64,000 bases of DNA, taken from assembly GCA_016793925.1 (NCBI GenBank), contig JAEULH010000041.1, positions 1-64,000 on the forward strand, in the 5' to 3' direction. The notes below the pieces were generated by a model. The model ran no database searches, was not told the origin of the DNA, and saw only the letters and a program-made list of their open reading frames with translations. The translations under genes and the position numbers were made by a program. The stretch comes from Rhodospirillales bacterium. Its GTDB lineage: Bacteria > Pseudomonadota > Alphaproteobacteria > Rhodospirillales > Defluviicoccaceae. This document shows, piece after piece, positions 32,697 through 41,388 of the stretch (positions are counted from its first letter, which is position 1; the number at the start of each line of letters is the position of its first letter).

Positions 32697-33991
32697 GAGT
32701 CGCGCTGGTCAATCCGCGCTGGAGCTTTGACGGCAGCATCTACTTCGGCTGCAGCGCGCCGCATCTGCCCTTGGAGTTCGGCTACGCCCGGGCCCTGCTC
32801 GCTCAGGCCGGCCACCGGAGCCTTCTCGTCGACGCGCATCTGTTCGACGTGTCGACCGACGAGATCCCCCGGCAGGTCGCGGACTTCGGCGCGGAGATGA
32901 CGGTGGTGACGACCGCGCCCAGCTACCTGTTCTGGCGCTGCGCCCCTCCTGAGCTGCGGGTTCCGCGCGAGACCCTGCAGGCCCTGGCCGGCATCGGCGG
33001 GCTGAAGGTCGCGGTCGGTCCGCACCCATCGACGACGCCGCGCACCGCGGTGCGCAAGCTCGGCTGCGATGTGGCCGTCATGGGCGAGTGTGAAGAGACG
33101 CTGACGCGGCTTGCGACCGGCGAACGTCAGGGGCTTCCCGGCATCGCCTACGCCGACGGCGATGCGGTGCGCGTGAATGGCGGGCCGCAGGCAGCCCGCT
33201 TTGTCGACAGCGCGGCCCTGGCCTGGGATGAGCGGGCCATCGCCCTCCACCACCATCATCATCACCGCTTCGACCTGGTCGATGCCGGAAAGCCGTCAGG
33301 ACCGGGCGCCGAGGTCGAGGCCTCGCGCGGTTGCCCCTATCGGTGCACCTTCTGCGCCAAAGAGACCTTCCGCGACGCATACCGCCGCCGCGCACTGCCG
33401 CTTCTGCTGGCCGAAATCGACGGCTTGCTGTCCCAAGGGGTCGAGTATGTCTATTTCATCGACGAAATCTTCCTGCCTGACCGGGGTCTGCTCGAAGCGC
33501 TCGCCGCGCGAAGCCTGCGCTTCGGCGTGCAGACCCGGATCGACCTGTGGAAGCCGGACATGCTAGCCCTGCTGGGGCGCGCCGGATGCGTGTCGATCGA
33601 GGCCGGCGTGGAAAGCCTGACCGCGAATGGGCGCGAGCGGCTGGCAAAGAACTGTCGGATCGACACCGCGGCATTGACCGAGCGGTTGATATTCGCCAAA
33701 CAGCACGTCCCCTTCGTCCAGGGCAACCTGATCGCCACGGCCGACGACGATCCGGAGGCGATTGCGGCATGGCGCAGCGAGCTCCGCGACAACGGCGTTT
33801 GGGCCAACGATCCGGTGCCGATGTACCCCTATCCGGGCTCACCCGACTACCGCCTGCGCTGGGGCCTGCCCGACGACGAAGCCTGGGAACGGTCGCACGC
33901 GGCATACCTCGAAACCTTCGACCGGTTTTCAGACCTCCAATCCGAGCGACCGGCGGCCCTGGCCGAGCTCGAAAGATGTTGCGCGTCATGA
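32693..33991 (+). CDS. B12-binding domain radical SAM enzyme of the glycan cluster
   Basis: 432 aa; GTG start overlapping the previous stop (GTGA), GGGAGG upstream. The N-terminal 150 residues form a cobalamin-binding-like Rossmann domain (FGYARALLAQAGHR, VAVGPHPSTTP, DVAVMGECEETL). The radical SAM [4Fe-4S] cluster ligands are Cys214, Cys218 and Cys221 (SRGCPYRCTFCAKE). IEAGVESLTANGRE and PMYPYPGSPDY are typical of the family's later part. Class B radical SAM enzymes methylate or rearrange unactivated carbons; here a sugar is the likely substrate. It resembles the NCBI family of oligosaccharide-cluster B12-radical SAM proteins known from rhizobia (recalled, not searched). It carries a natural run of six His (186-191). 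Confidence 0.85.
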   Translation: MRVALVNPRWSFDGSIYFGCSAPHLPLEFGYARALLAQAGHRSLLVDAHLFDVSTDEIPRQVADFGAEMTVVTTAPSYLFWRCAPPELRVPRETLQALAGIGGLKVAVGPHPSTTPRTAVRKLGCDVAVMGECEETLTRLATGERQGLPGIAYADGDAVRVNGGPQAARFVDSAALAWDERAIALHHHHHHRFDLVDAGKPSGPGAEVEASRGCPYRCTFCAKETFRDAYRRRALPLLLAEIDGLLSQGVEYVYFIDEIFLPDRGLLEALAARSLRFGVQTRIDLWKPDMLALLGRAGCVSIEAGVESLTANGRERLAKNCRIDTAALTERLIFAKQHVPFVQGNLIATADDDPEAIAAWRSELRDNGVWANDPVPMYPYPGSPDYRLRWGLPDDEAWERSHAAYLETFDRFSDLQSERPAALAELERCCAS

Positions 33992-35196
33992 GCCCCCCGA
34001 CCGCCCCCGCGCCTCAGCTCGCGCTTGATCACGCGCAGTCATGGCCTCGGCGCGTGCTGATGACCGCGGACGCCGTCGGAGGGGTCTGGCCCTACGCGCT
34101 GGATCTCGCCCACGGCTTTGCCCGGCGCGGCATCGAAACGCTGCTCGCGGTCATGGGCGAGCCTCCGAGCCCGGACCAGAAGGCCGCGGCCATGGCCATC
34201 CCCCGCTTGCAGGTGGAGGCGGCGGCGTTCGCACTGGAGTGGACGGCCGGCGCGGCGGCCGAAATCGACGAGGCCGGACGCTGGCTGCAGGCGCTGGCGC
34301 GAGATTATGGGCCGGACCTGATCCACCTCAACGGTTATGCCCATGCCGCGCAGCCCTGGCCGGCGCCGGTCGTCGTCGCCGCGCACTCGTGCGTCCGCAC
34401 CTGGTGGCGTGCGGTTCATGGCGAGGATCCGCCCCCGGAGTGGGAGGAGTATAACGGGCGCGTGCGCAGCGGTCTCAATGCCGCCGATCTGGTGATAGCG
34501 CCGACCAGGGCGTTTCTCGCGGCCCTGGTCGAGGCGCACGGCTGGCTGGAGGCGAAGCGGGTCGTCACCAACGGTCGCCGCGAGCCGGCCGTGGCAGGCG
34601 GAAAGGCCGGCAAGCAGCCTGTCATCCTGTGCGCGGCGCGGCTGTGGGACGAGGCGAAAAACGTGGCCACGCTTGACGCCGCCGCCGGCGAGGTGCCCTG
34701 GCCGGTTTACGTCGCCGGGCGGAGGACAAGGCCGGAGGGTGGCGGCGTCAACGGCTTTACGAACGTTCGCCCGCTCGGCCCGCTCGGCGACGCCGGCCTT
34801 CGCGGATGGTTCGATCGCGCCCAGATCTTCGTCTCGCCGGCGCTCTACGAGCCGTTCGGACTGGCGGTCCTGGAGGCGGCGCAAAGCCGCTGCGCGCTGG
34901 TCCTTGCCGACATTCCGACCTTCCGCGAGCTGTGGGACGGTGCCGCCGTCTTCGTCCCGCCACGCGACGACCGGGCGTTGGCCAGGACGCTGAACGAGCT
35001 TGCCGACGATCCCGACGCGGCGCGGTGGCTCGGCGGTCGGGCCGCGGAGCGGGCGCGCCAGTACGGAGTGGACGCGATGATCGGCGGCACCCTGGAGGCC
35101 TACAGCGCGGCCGCCACCCTGCGCGGACGCTCGTCCGCATCGTCCGGTCGCACCATCCCTCGACCCGCCGCGGCCGCTGTGGAAGCCGGGCCGTGA
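33988..35196 (+). CDS. Glycosyltransferase family 4 protein
   Basis: 402 aa; ATG at 33988 overlaps the radical SAM stop (ATGA). A GT-B enzyme: the N-terminal domain opens with VLMTADAVGGVWPYALDLA, the loop usual for donor/acceptor contact, and the C-terminal domain has ILCAARLWDEAKN and the GT4 signature SPALYEPFGLAVLEAAQ with the ExxxxxxxE pair. It probably transfers a nucleotide sugar to the growing lipid-linked oligosaccharide at the inner face of the membrane. The last 30 residues are low-complexity. Linkage and sugar are not predictable. Confidence 0.88.
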   Translation: MSPPTAPAPQLALDHAQSWPRRVLMTADAVGGVWPYALDLAHGFARRGIETLLAVMGEPPSPDQKAAAMAIPRLQVEAAAFALEWTAGAAAEIDEAGRWLQALARDYGPDLIHLNGYAHAAQPWPAPVVVAAHSCVRTWWRAVHGEDPPPEWEEYNGRVRSGLNAADLVIAPTRAFLAALVEAHGWLEAKRVVTNGRREPAVAGGKAGKQPVILCAARLWDEAKNVATLDAAAGEVPWPVYVAGRRTRPEGGGVNGFTNVRPLGPLGDAGLRGWFDRAQIFVSPALYEPFGLAVLEAAQSRCALVLADIPTFRELWDGAAVFVPPRDDRALARTLNELADDPDAARWLGGRAAERARQYGVDAMIGGTLEAYSAAATLRGRSSASSGRTIPRPAAAAVEAGP

Positions 35197-36284
35197 GGAT
35201 CGCCTTCTTTGGCTCGAGCCTCGTGTCCGCCTACTGGAACGGGGCCGCGACCTACTACCGCGGCCTGCTCCGGGCGTTGGCCGAGCGCGGTCACGAGATC
35301 ACCTTCTACGAGCCCGATGCCCTGGACCGCCAGGCGCACCGGGACATGGACGATCCGCCATGGGCCCGTGTCGTCGTGTACGCGGCAAACGAGGGCGCGC
35401 TCGATCGCTGCCTGCGCCATGCTGCCCAGGCGGACGTGGTCGTCAAGGCAAGCGGGGTCGGCGTCTTCGACGCCTACCTGGAAGAAGCCGTCCTTCGGTC
35501 ACGCCGGCCGGATGCATTCGTCGCGTTCTGGGACGTCGATGCGCCCGCAACCCTCGAGCGGCTCGAAGTCGATCCGTCCGACCCCTTTCGTCGTCTTATC
35601 CCCGAGTACGACACGATCTTCACCTACGGCGGTGGGCCGCCGGTCATCGCCGCGTATCGCGCGCATGGCGCCAGGGCCTGCATACCGATTTACAACGCGC
35701 TCGACCCGACGACGCACTATCCCGTGCCGGCGGAGGCGCGCTTTTGCAGCGACCTGACCTTCATCGGCAACCGTCTCCCCGACCGGGAGTTGCGCGTCGC
35801 CGATTTCTTCTTCGGCGCCGCCGCACGCCTGCCGCAGCAGCGCTTTCTGATCGGCGGGAGCGGCTGGGAAAGCCGCGACATGCCGGCCAACGTCACTGCG
35901 CTTGGGCACGTCTATACCGGTGACCACAACGCCATCAACAGCTCCGCCCTCGCCGTCCTCAACATCAATCGCGACAGCATGGCCCGGGTCGGCTTCTCGC
36001 CGCCGACGCGGGTTTTCGAGGCCGTCGGGGCTGGCGCCTGCCTGATTACCGACGCCTGGGAGGGCATCGAGGCCTTCCTGACACCCGGTGAGGAGGTTCT
36101 GACCGCGGCGGGCGGCGGCGGGGTCGCGGAGATTCTGGCCGGCCTGTCGAAAGAGGCCGCGCACCGCATCGGCGAAAAGGCCCGCGCGCGCATCCTTGCG
36201 CACCACACCTACGCGCACCGGGCCGCGCTGGTTGACGGCGTTCTGCGCGGCGCGAAGCCGGCGCCGGTCGGGATCCGGAGATGA
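35193..36284 (+). CDS. CgeB-type glycosyltransferase, first of three
   Basis: 363 aa; GTG start overlapping the GT4 stop (GTGA). N-terminal MRIAFFGSSLVSAYWNGAAT and ERGHEITFYEPD, middle FVAFWDVDAPATLERL, C-terminal ALAVLNINRDSMARVGFSPPTRVFEAVGAGACLI are typical of the CgeB/spore maturation glycosyltransferase family (Glyco_trans_1_2 C-terminal domain). No membrane segment. It shares its layout with the next gene (about a third of positions by eye), so they probably arose by duplication and add different residues of the same glycan. Confidence 0.85.
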   Translation: MRIAFFGSSLVSAYWNGAATYYRGLLRALAERGHEITFYEPDALDRQAHRDMDDPPWARVVVYAANEGALDRCLRHAAQADVVVKASGVGVFDAYLEEAVLRSRRPDAFVAFWDVDAPATLERLEVDPSDPFRRLIPEYDTIFTYGGGPPVIAAYRAHGARACIPIYNALDPTTHYPVPAEARFCSDLTFIGNRLPDRELRVADFFFGAAARLPQQRFLIGGSGWESRDMPANVTALGHVYTGDHNAINSSALAVLNINRDSMARVGFSPPTRVFEAVGAGACLITDAWEGIEAFLTPGEEVLTAAGGGGVAEILAGLSKEAAHRIGEKARARILAHHTYAHRAALVDGVLRGAKPAPVGIRR

Positions 36285-37462
36285 GCGCACCCTTGCGCAT
36301 CGTCATTCTCGGGCTGTCGTTGACCTCGTCGTGGGGCAACGGCCACGCGACGACCTACCGCGGGCTGATCAAGGAGCTCTGCCGGCGCGGTCACGAGGTC
36401 ACCTTCCTCGAGCGCGATGTGCCGTGGTACGCCGGAGAACACCGGGACATGCCCATCCCGCCATTCGGCCGCGTTCACCTTTACCGGGATCTGGCCGAAC
36501 TGCGCGCCCGCTTTGCGCGGACCGTGGCTGCCGCCGATCTGGTGATCATCGGCTCCTACGTTCCCGAAGGCGTCGCGGTCTGTCGCTGGGCGCTATCGAT
36601 TGCGCGGGGGTTGACCGCCTTCTACGACATCGACGCGCCGGTAACGCTCGCCAAGCTGGCGCGCGGCGAGATGGACTACCTCTCCCCCGACCTGGTGCCC
36701 CGGTTCGACCTCTACCTGTCGTTCTCGGCAGGACCGCTCCTGGAGCGCATCCGTAGGCAGTTCGGCGCGCGTCGGACGGGGATCCTCTACTGCTCGTTCG
36801 ATCCGGAGCTCTATTTCCCGGAGGCGGCGGAAATCCGCTGGCGCCTCGGCTACCTCGGCACCTACAGCGACGACAGACAGCCGACGTTGACCGCGCTGCT
36901 CATCGATCCGGCCCGCAGCCTTGACACCCGTCGCTTCGTCGTTGCCGGGCCGCAGTACCCGGCCGGGATCGAATGGCCGGACAACGTGGAGCGCATCGAC
37001 CACGTCCCGCCAAGCGCGCACCGCGCCTTCTACAACGCCCAGGCATTCACGCTCAACGTCACGCGGGGCGATATGGTCGCCGCCGGCTGGTCGCCGAGCG
37101 TGCGCCTGTTCGAGGCGGCGGGTTGCGGCGTGCCGGTCATCTCCGACGACTGGGAAGGTCTGGACAGCCTCCTTGCCCCCGGCGAAGAGATCCTGATCGC
37201 GCGCAACGCGGACGACGTTCGCCGTTACCTGGAAGAAATCGACGAGGATCGCCGGCGCGCGATCGGCGCCGCAGCGCGTCGCAAGGTGCTCGCCGAGCAC
37301 AGCGCCGCAGCACGGGCGCGACAGCTCGAGGACTACGTCGCGCAGTTGCGCGAAGAAACAGGGAAGGTGGCACCGGCAAGGAGGCGGCCGATCCCGGCGC
37401 GCGCGACCGAGAGAACAGGAAACGACGCGGAACGACAGGGGCAACATGAGCGTGCACCTTGA
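36281..37462 (+). CDS. CgeB-type glycosyltransferase, second of three
   Basis: 393 aa; ATG overlaps the previous stop (ATGA). It opens with [20 protein letters not shown] and [12 protein letters not shown], then [14 protein letters not shown] and the C-terminal [33 protein letters not shown] (given in part), matching the CgeB family. [10 protein letters not shown] and [11 protein letters not shown] form the presumed nucleotide-sugar side of the cleft. The last 45 residues are basic and Arg/Pro-rich and overlap the start of the next gene by 17 bp. No membrane segment. Confidence 0.85.
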   Translation: MSAPLRIVILGLSLTSSWGNGHATTYRGLIKELCRRGHEVTFLERDVPWYAGEHRDMPIPPFGRVHLYRDLAELRARFARTVAAADLVIIGSYVPEGVAVCRWALSIARGLTAFYDIDAPVTLAKLARGEMDYLSPDLVPRFDLYLSFSAGPLLERIRRQFGARRTGILYCSFDPELYFPEAAEIRWRLGYLGTYSDDRQPTLTALLIDPARSLDTRRFVVAGPQYPAGIEWPDNVERIDHVPPSAHRAFYNAQAFTLNVTRGDMVAAGWSPSVRLFEAAGCGVPVISDDWEGLDSLLAPGEEILIARNADDVRRYLEEIDEDRRRAIGAAARRKVLAEHSAAARARQLEDYVAQLREETGKVAPARRRPIPARATERTGNDAERQGQHERAP

Positions 37463-38561
37463 CAAGGCAGCAGCCTCGCGCCGGACCATTCTGGTCACCG
37501 GCGGTGCCGGTTTTATCGGCTCGCACCTTTGCGAACGTCTTCTCGAACGTGGTGACATCGTCTGGTGCCTGGATAACAACTCGACCGGCTCGTTGGACAA
37601 TGTCGGCGCCATCATGGCCAGCAAGCGGTTCCGCTTGATCGACCGCGATATCATCCAGCCGCTGCCGCTCCACGTCGACGAGATCTATAACCTCGCCTGC
37701 CCCGCCTCGCCGGCGCATTACCAGGCCGACCCGATCCGCACGACACGAACTTGCGTCCTCGGTGCGCTGAACGTGCTCGATCTGGCCCATCGCTGCGGCG
37801 CCAGGGTTCTCCAGGCATCGACCAGCGAGATCTACGGCGAACCGGAGGTTCACCCGCAGCGCGAGACCTACTGGGGCCACGTCAACCCCATCGGGGCGCG
37901 CGCCTGCTACGACGAGGGCAAACGCTGCGCCGAGTCGCTGTTCTTCGACTATCACCGCAGCCGCGGCGTGGCCATCAGGATTGCCCGCATCTTCAACACC
38001 TACGGGCCGCGGATGCAGGCCGACGACGGCCGGATCGTCTCGAACTTTATCGTACAGGCGCTGCGCGATCGGCCGCTCACCGTCTATGGCGACGGCCGGC
38101 AGACGCGGTCGTTCTGTTACGTCCGCGACATGGTCGACGCGCTGATCCGGCTGATGGACGCGCCCGACGATCTCACCGGCCCGATGAACCTCGGCAACCC
38201 GCACGAAGTGCCGGTCATCTATTTGGCCGACCGGATCATCGCCATGACCGGCGCCTCCGCGTCGATCGTCTTCAAGCCGCTGCCGCCGGATGATCCGAGC
38301 CGCCGGCGGCCGGACATCGGATGCGCGAGGCGGGCGCTGGGCTGGGAACCCGTCGTTTCGCTGGAGGAGGGGCTGGCCGCGACCGTCGATTACTTCCGCG
38401 CGGTTCTGCAGGACAAGGGGCGGGCGACGGCCGGACATGACGGCGGTCGCAGCGATGGCGTTTGCGGCACGATCGGCCGGGCCGACGCGCGTCTGGAGCG
38501 GCCGTCGGCGCTGCATCCGGTCGAGCCGCGCGCCGCGGGCGGGGCCGGGGCGAGGCGGTGA
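37446..38561 (+). CDS. UDP-glucuronate decarboxylase-like NAD-dependent epimerase
   Basis: 371 aa; starts 17 bp inside the previous gene. Rossmann motif [36 protein letters not shown] and the catalytic [11 protein letters not shown] (Tyr155, Lys159) are hallmarks of UXS-type UDP-glucuronate decarboxylases, which give UDP-xylose, although related dTDP-glucose dehydratases share them. [21 protein letters not shown] and [16 protein letters not shown] agree. If right, the cluster makes UDP-xylose. The GH39/xylosidase-like half of the upstream fusion makes a pentose substrate attractive. The last 50 residues are low-complexity and not conserved. Confidence 0.87.
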   Translation: MSVHLDKAAASRRTILVTGGAGFIGSHLCERLLERGDIVWCLDNNSTGSLDNVGAIMASKRFRLIDRDIIQPLPLHVDEIYNLACPASPAHYQADPIRTTRTCVLGALNVLDLAHRCGARVLQASTSEIYGEPEVHPQRETYWGHVNPIGARACYDEGKRCAESLFFDYHRSRGVAIRIARIFNTYGPRMQADDGRIVSNFIVQALRDRPLTVYGDGRQTRSFCYVRDMVDALIRLMDAPDDLTGPMNLGNPHEVPVIYLADRIIAMTGASASIVFKPLPPDDPSRRRPDIGCARRALGWEPVVSLEEGLAATVDYFRAVLQDKGRATAGHDGGRSDGVCGTIGRADARLERPSALHPVEPRAAGGAGARR

Positions 38562-38574
38562 AGCGGTTGCGCTG

Positions 38575-39783
38575 ATGCGCTTTGTCTACTTCACCCATTC
38601 GCTCGTCTCCGACTGGAACCACGGCAACGCCCACTTCCTCCGCGGCGTCGTCCGCGAGCTGCAGGCGCGCGGCCATCAGACACGGCTGTTCGAGCCGGAG
38701 AACGGCTGGAGCCGCGCCAACCTCGTCGCCGCCCACGGCGAGGCGGCCGTGACCCGGTTCGCCCGGCGTTTCCCGGGCATGCATTCGGCGACGTACACCC
38801 GCGAAAACACCGACCTCGATGCGATGCTCGAGGGCGCGGACGTCGTCGTCGTCCATGAATGGAACGAGCCATGGCTGGTCGCGGCGATCGGCCGCTATCG
38901 GTCTCGCGGCGGTCGGTTCCTGTTGATGTTCCACGATACCCACCACCGGGCGGCGACCGCGCCGGACGAGCTCGACGCCTTCGACCTCGACGGCTACGAC
39001 GGCGTTCTCGCCTTCGGCGACGTCGTCAGCGAGATCTACAGGAAGCGCGGCTGGGCGCGGGAGGTCAGGACCTGGCACGAAGCGGCGGACACGGCGCTGT
39101 TTCGCCCGCATCCGGAGATCGCGCCGATCGCAGACCTGATCTGGGTCGGGAACTGGGGCGACGGCGAACGCAGCGCCGAACTGGATGCGTTTTTGCTCGA
39201 ACCCGTCCGCCGCCTGCACCTCAGTGCGCGCGTCCACGGCGTCCGCTACCCGGCGGAAGCGCTGGCAGCTCTGGCGCGGGCGGGGATCGTCTACGGAGAC
39301 TGGCTCGCCAACGACCGCGTGCCGGAGGCTTTCGCCGCCCATCGCCTGACGGTGCATGTGCCGCGCGGGCCATACGCCCGGACCTTGCCCGGCATTCCGA
39401 CGATCCGCGTCTTCGAAGCGCTCGCCTGCGGCATCCCCTTGGTCTCGGCGCCATGGGACGACTGCGAGGGCCTGTTCCGCGCGGGGCAGGATTTCCTGTT
39501 CGCCGCGGACGGCGACGCCATGGCCGGCAAGCTGCGCGCGTTGCTCGCCGAGCCGGCGGCGGCGGCGGCGCTCGCGGCAAGCGGGCTGGAGACGATCCGT
39601 ACCCGCCACACCTGCGCCCACCGGGTCGACGAACTGCTCGCCATTTGCGCGGCCCGAGGCAGAGCCGATGTGGGCGGTGCTGGCGACGGCGCCCGCGAAC
39701 CGGTCCGCGCGCACCCGTCAGATGTGCAACTGGCCTTCGGCGACGACGACGGCGGCGCCGGCCAGCGCAGCGCGGCGCAGTGA
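38575..39783 (+). CDS. CgeB-type glycosyltransferase, third of three
   Basis: 402 aa from the ATG at 38575, 14 bp after the previous stop. FVYFTHSLVSDWNHGNAHFLRG and LQARGHQTRLFEPENGW open the protein; AHRLTVHVPRGPYARTLPGIPTIRVFEALACGIPLVSAPW (quoted in part) gives the C-terminal donor domain. It belongs to the CgeB family but differs more from the two other copies, with a WVGNWGDGERSAEL region. Its 3' end overlaps the convergent PhzF gene by 66 bp. It is the last gene of the + strand chain. Confidence 0.85.
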   Translation: MRFVYFTHSLVSDWNHGNAHFLRGVVRELQARGHQTRLFEPENGWSRANLVAAHGEAAVTRFARRFPGMHSATYTRENTDLDAMLEGADVVVVHEWNEPWLVAAIGRYRSRGGRFLLMFHDTHHRAATAPDELDAFDLDGYDGVLAFGDVVSEIYRKRGWAREVRTWHEAADTALFRPHPEIAPIADLIWVGNWGDGERSAELDAFLLEPVRRLHLSARVHGVRYPAEALAALARAGIVYGDWLANDRVPEAFAAHRLTVHVPRGPYARTLPGIPTIRVFEALACGIPLVSAPWDDCEGLFRAGQDFLFAADGDAMAGKLRALLAEPAAAAALAASGLETIRTRHTCAHRVDELLAICAARGRADVGGAGDGAREPVRAHPSDVQLAFGDDDGGAGQRSAAQ

Positions 39784-40623
39784 TCCCGCCTCCACCGTCA
39801 GTTCCAGGCGGATCAGCGACGGTCGGCCCATTTCGAAGCCTTGCTCCACGACATAGGCTCGCGATCCGTCGCGCGGGGTCTCGGCCTCCACGATCTGCCC
39901 GGCGAGCGCCGCCACGGCGGCTCCCGTCGCCGGATCCTCGGCAACGCCCAGGTCCGGGGCGAACATGCGGGCGTGGAACTGGTGGGCAGGATCTTCGCAA
40001 TCGCTTGAGTAGACAAAAACTCCGGACGCTTGGGTCGCACCGCGAAGACGCGCCCAGGCCTCGGGCACGACCCGGGCGCGGCGCACGGCGTCGCGACCTC
40101 CGACCGGGACCAGAAGAAATGGCACACCCGCCGACCACACCCCCACCCCGTGGCCATCGAAGCCGATGTCGGCGGGCGAAAGGCCAAGGCCGCCGGCGAC
40201 AACCTCCGGTGCCGGGGCGGACGCAACGCGCTGCGAGAGCGCCGGCAATCGGCACGAGGCAATCCCCGTCCGCACCGATGTGACGCTCACCCGGCAACGG
40301 ACCGCCCCCACTTGCTCCTCAAGCGTGACCACCGCCTCGCCGGCTTCGCCGAGACGGTCGAGCGCGGCCAGGCAGACGGCCGACCCGACCGTGGGATGGC
40401 CCGCGAACGGAAGCTCGCGGCTCGGGGTAAAGATGCGCAGGCGCGCCCGGTGTTCGGGGTCGGCAGGCGGAAGGACGAACACGGTTTCCGAAAGGTTGAA
40501 CTCGGCGGCGACCGCCTGCATCGTCGCGTCTGTCAGGCCGCCGGCGTCAAGAACGACAGCGAGGGGGTTGCCGGCGAGCGCCCTGTCGGTGAAGACGTCG
40601 AGGATACGGTAGGCGCGGGCCAA
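39718..40623 (-). CDS. PhzF family epimerase/isomerase
   Basis: 301 aa if it starts at the TTG at 40623, which has GAGG 8 bases upstream and lies 10 bp after the stop of the sulfotransferase gene; a longer frame to 40848 overlaps that gene and is not protein-like. Family motifs: YRILDVFTDRALAGNPLAVV, active-site Glu in FNLSETVFVLPP, PFAGHPTVGSA and GVAEDPATGAAVAALAG. PhzF-like proteins are two-domain isomerases (diaminopimelate epimerase fold); most chromosomal ones have no known substrate. It is unrelated in sequence to the sugar enzymes; its place in the locus may be accidental. Its 3' end runs 66 bp into the third CgeB gene. Confidence 0.85.
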   Translation of the reverse strand: MARAYRILDVFTDRALAGNPLAVVLDAGGLTDATMQAVAAEFNLSETVFVLPPADPEHRARLRIFTPSRELPFAGHPTVGSAVCLAALDRLGEAGEAVVTLEEQVGAVRCRVSVTSVRTGIASCRLPALSQRVASAPAPEVVAGGLGLSPADIGFDGHGVGVWSAGVPFLLVPVGGRDAVRRARVVPEAWARLRGATQASGVFVYSSDCEDPAHQFHARMFAPDLGVAEDPATGAAVAALAGQIVEAETPRDGSRAYVVEQGFEMGRPSLIRLELTVEAGSLRRAALAGAAVVVAEGQLHI

Positions 40624-40633
40624 CGGATACGCC

Positions 40634-41281
40634 TCAGAACGAGTAGCCGAACATCTCGATATCGTCGCGGAAGGTGCGCGCAACGAGCGACTTCGTATGC
40701 TCGTTGTAATAGGAGCGGTAGTCGGTGTGGTCGCTCTTGTTGAGATGGGGCAGCGTGTTCTGGATGCCGATGCGATCGCAGACCGTCGCGAAGTCGGCCT
40801 CGATGTTTTCCAGCTTGCCGATGAAATCGACGAGACTCGTTCCGTCATAGTCGACGATGAAGTCCCGCTGCAGTTTATAATTGCCCTCGCATCTCCACTC
40901 GATGAATTTCTGAAAATCCATCCCCGCCGCTATCTTGTGGGTGCGCGTATACCATCGCTGAGTGGTAAAGTGATACAGGGACACCTGCCAGTCCCACGGA
41001 TTTCTCACGAAGCAGAACTTGAAATACGTGTCGAAATCCGGCACCAGCGGCTTGATGTCCCGGGCGAGCGCATGGTCGAGCAGCGGGTACTGATTCTTCA
41101 GGCCCAGCCCCTCCCGCAACCGGCGGGCGCGCAAGAAGGTGAACCGCCAGAGGAAGCGGGCGGCCTTCTTCAGGCGGTAAGCCTCTTCGTATTTTTCCAG
41201 TGCCTCGCTGATGCTGGTGCCGGCGACCTTGTAGACATGGATGAAGATGAATTTCCGCTGTCTCGATATGAGAGTCGCCAT
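40634..41281 (-). CDS. Sulfotransferase family 2 protein
   Basis: 215 aa. The PAPS 5'-phosphosulfate loop is FIFIHVYKVAGTSISEAL and the 3'-phosphate site is FKFCFVRNPWDWQVSLYH, the set typical of carbohydrate (chondroitin/HNK-1-like) sulfotransferases. No signal peptide or membrane segment is evident, so it would act in the cytoplasm or at the inner face of the membrane. It lies between PhzF and the O-antigen ligase on the same strand. In this locus it may sulfate the polysaccharide. There is no PAPS synthesis gene nearby. A second sulfotransferase lies at 60.8-61.7 kb. Confidence 0.85.
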   Translation of the reverse strand: MATLISRQRKFIFIHVYKVAGTSISEALEKYEEAYRLKKAARFLWRFTFLRARRLREGLGLKNQYPLLDHALARDIKPLVPDFDTYFKFCFVRNPWDWQVSLYHFTTQRWYTRTHKIAAGMDFQKFIEWRCEGNYKLQRDFIVDYDGTSLVDFIGKLENIEADFATVCDRIGIQNTLPHLNKSDHTDYRSYYNEHTKSLVARTFRDDIEMFGYSF

Positions 41282-41388
41282 GCGTCCAAGGTTCCTCAGG
41301 CTATGGCCGGGAGATAAGGGTCGAATTCACGTTATCGGGCAGATCCGCCCCGGTCGCCTGCGATGCGCCGGACGCTCATCCGGGCCCT

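Noticed and set aside
33248..33265. Six-histidine run as possible vector or tag contamination
   Set aside because: It lies inside a continuous, conserved gene with mixed His codons and native flanks on both sides.
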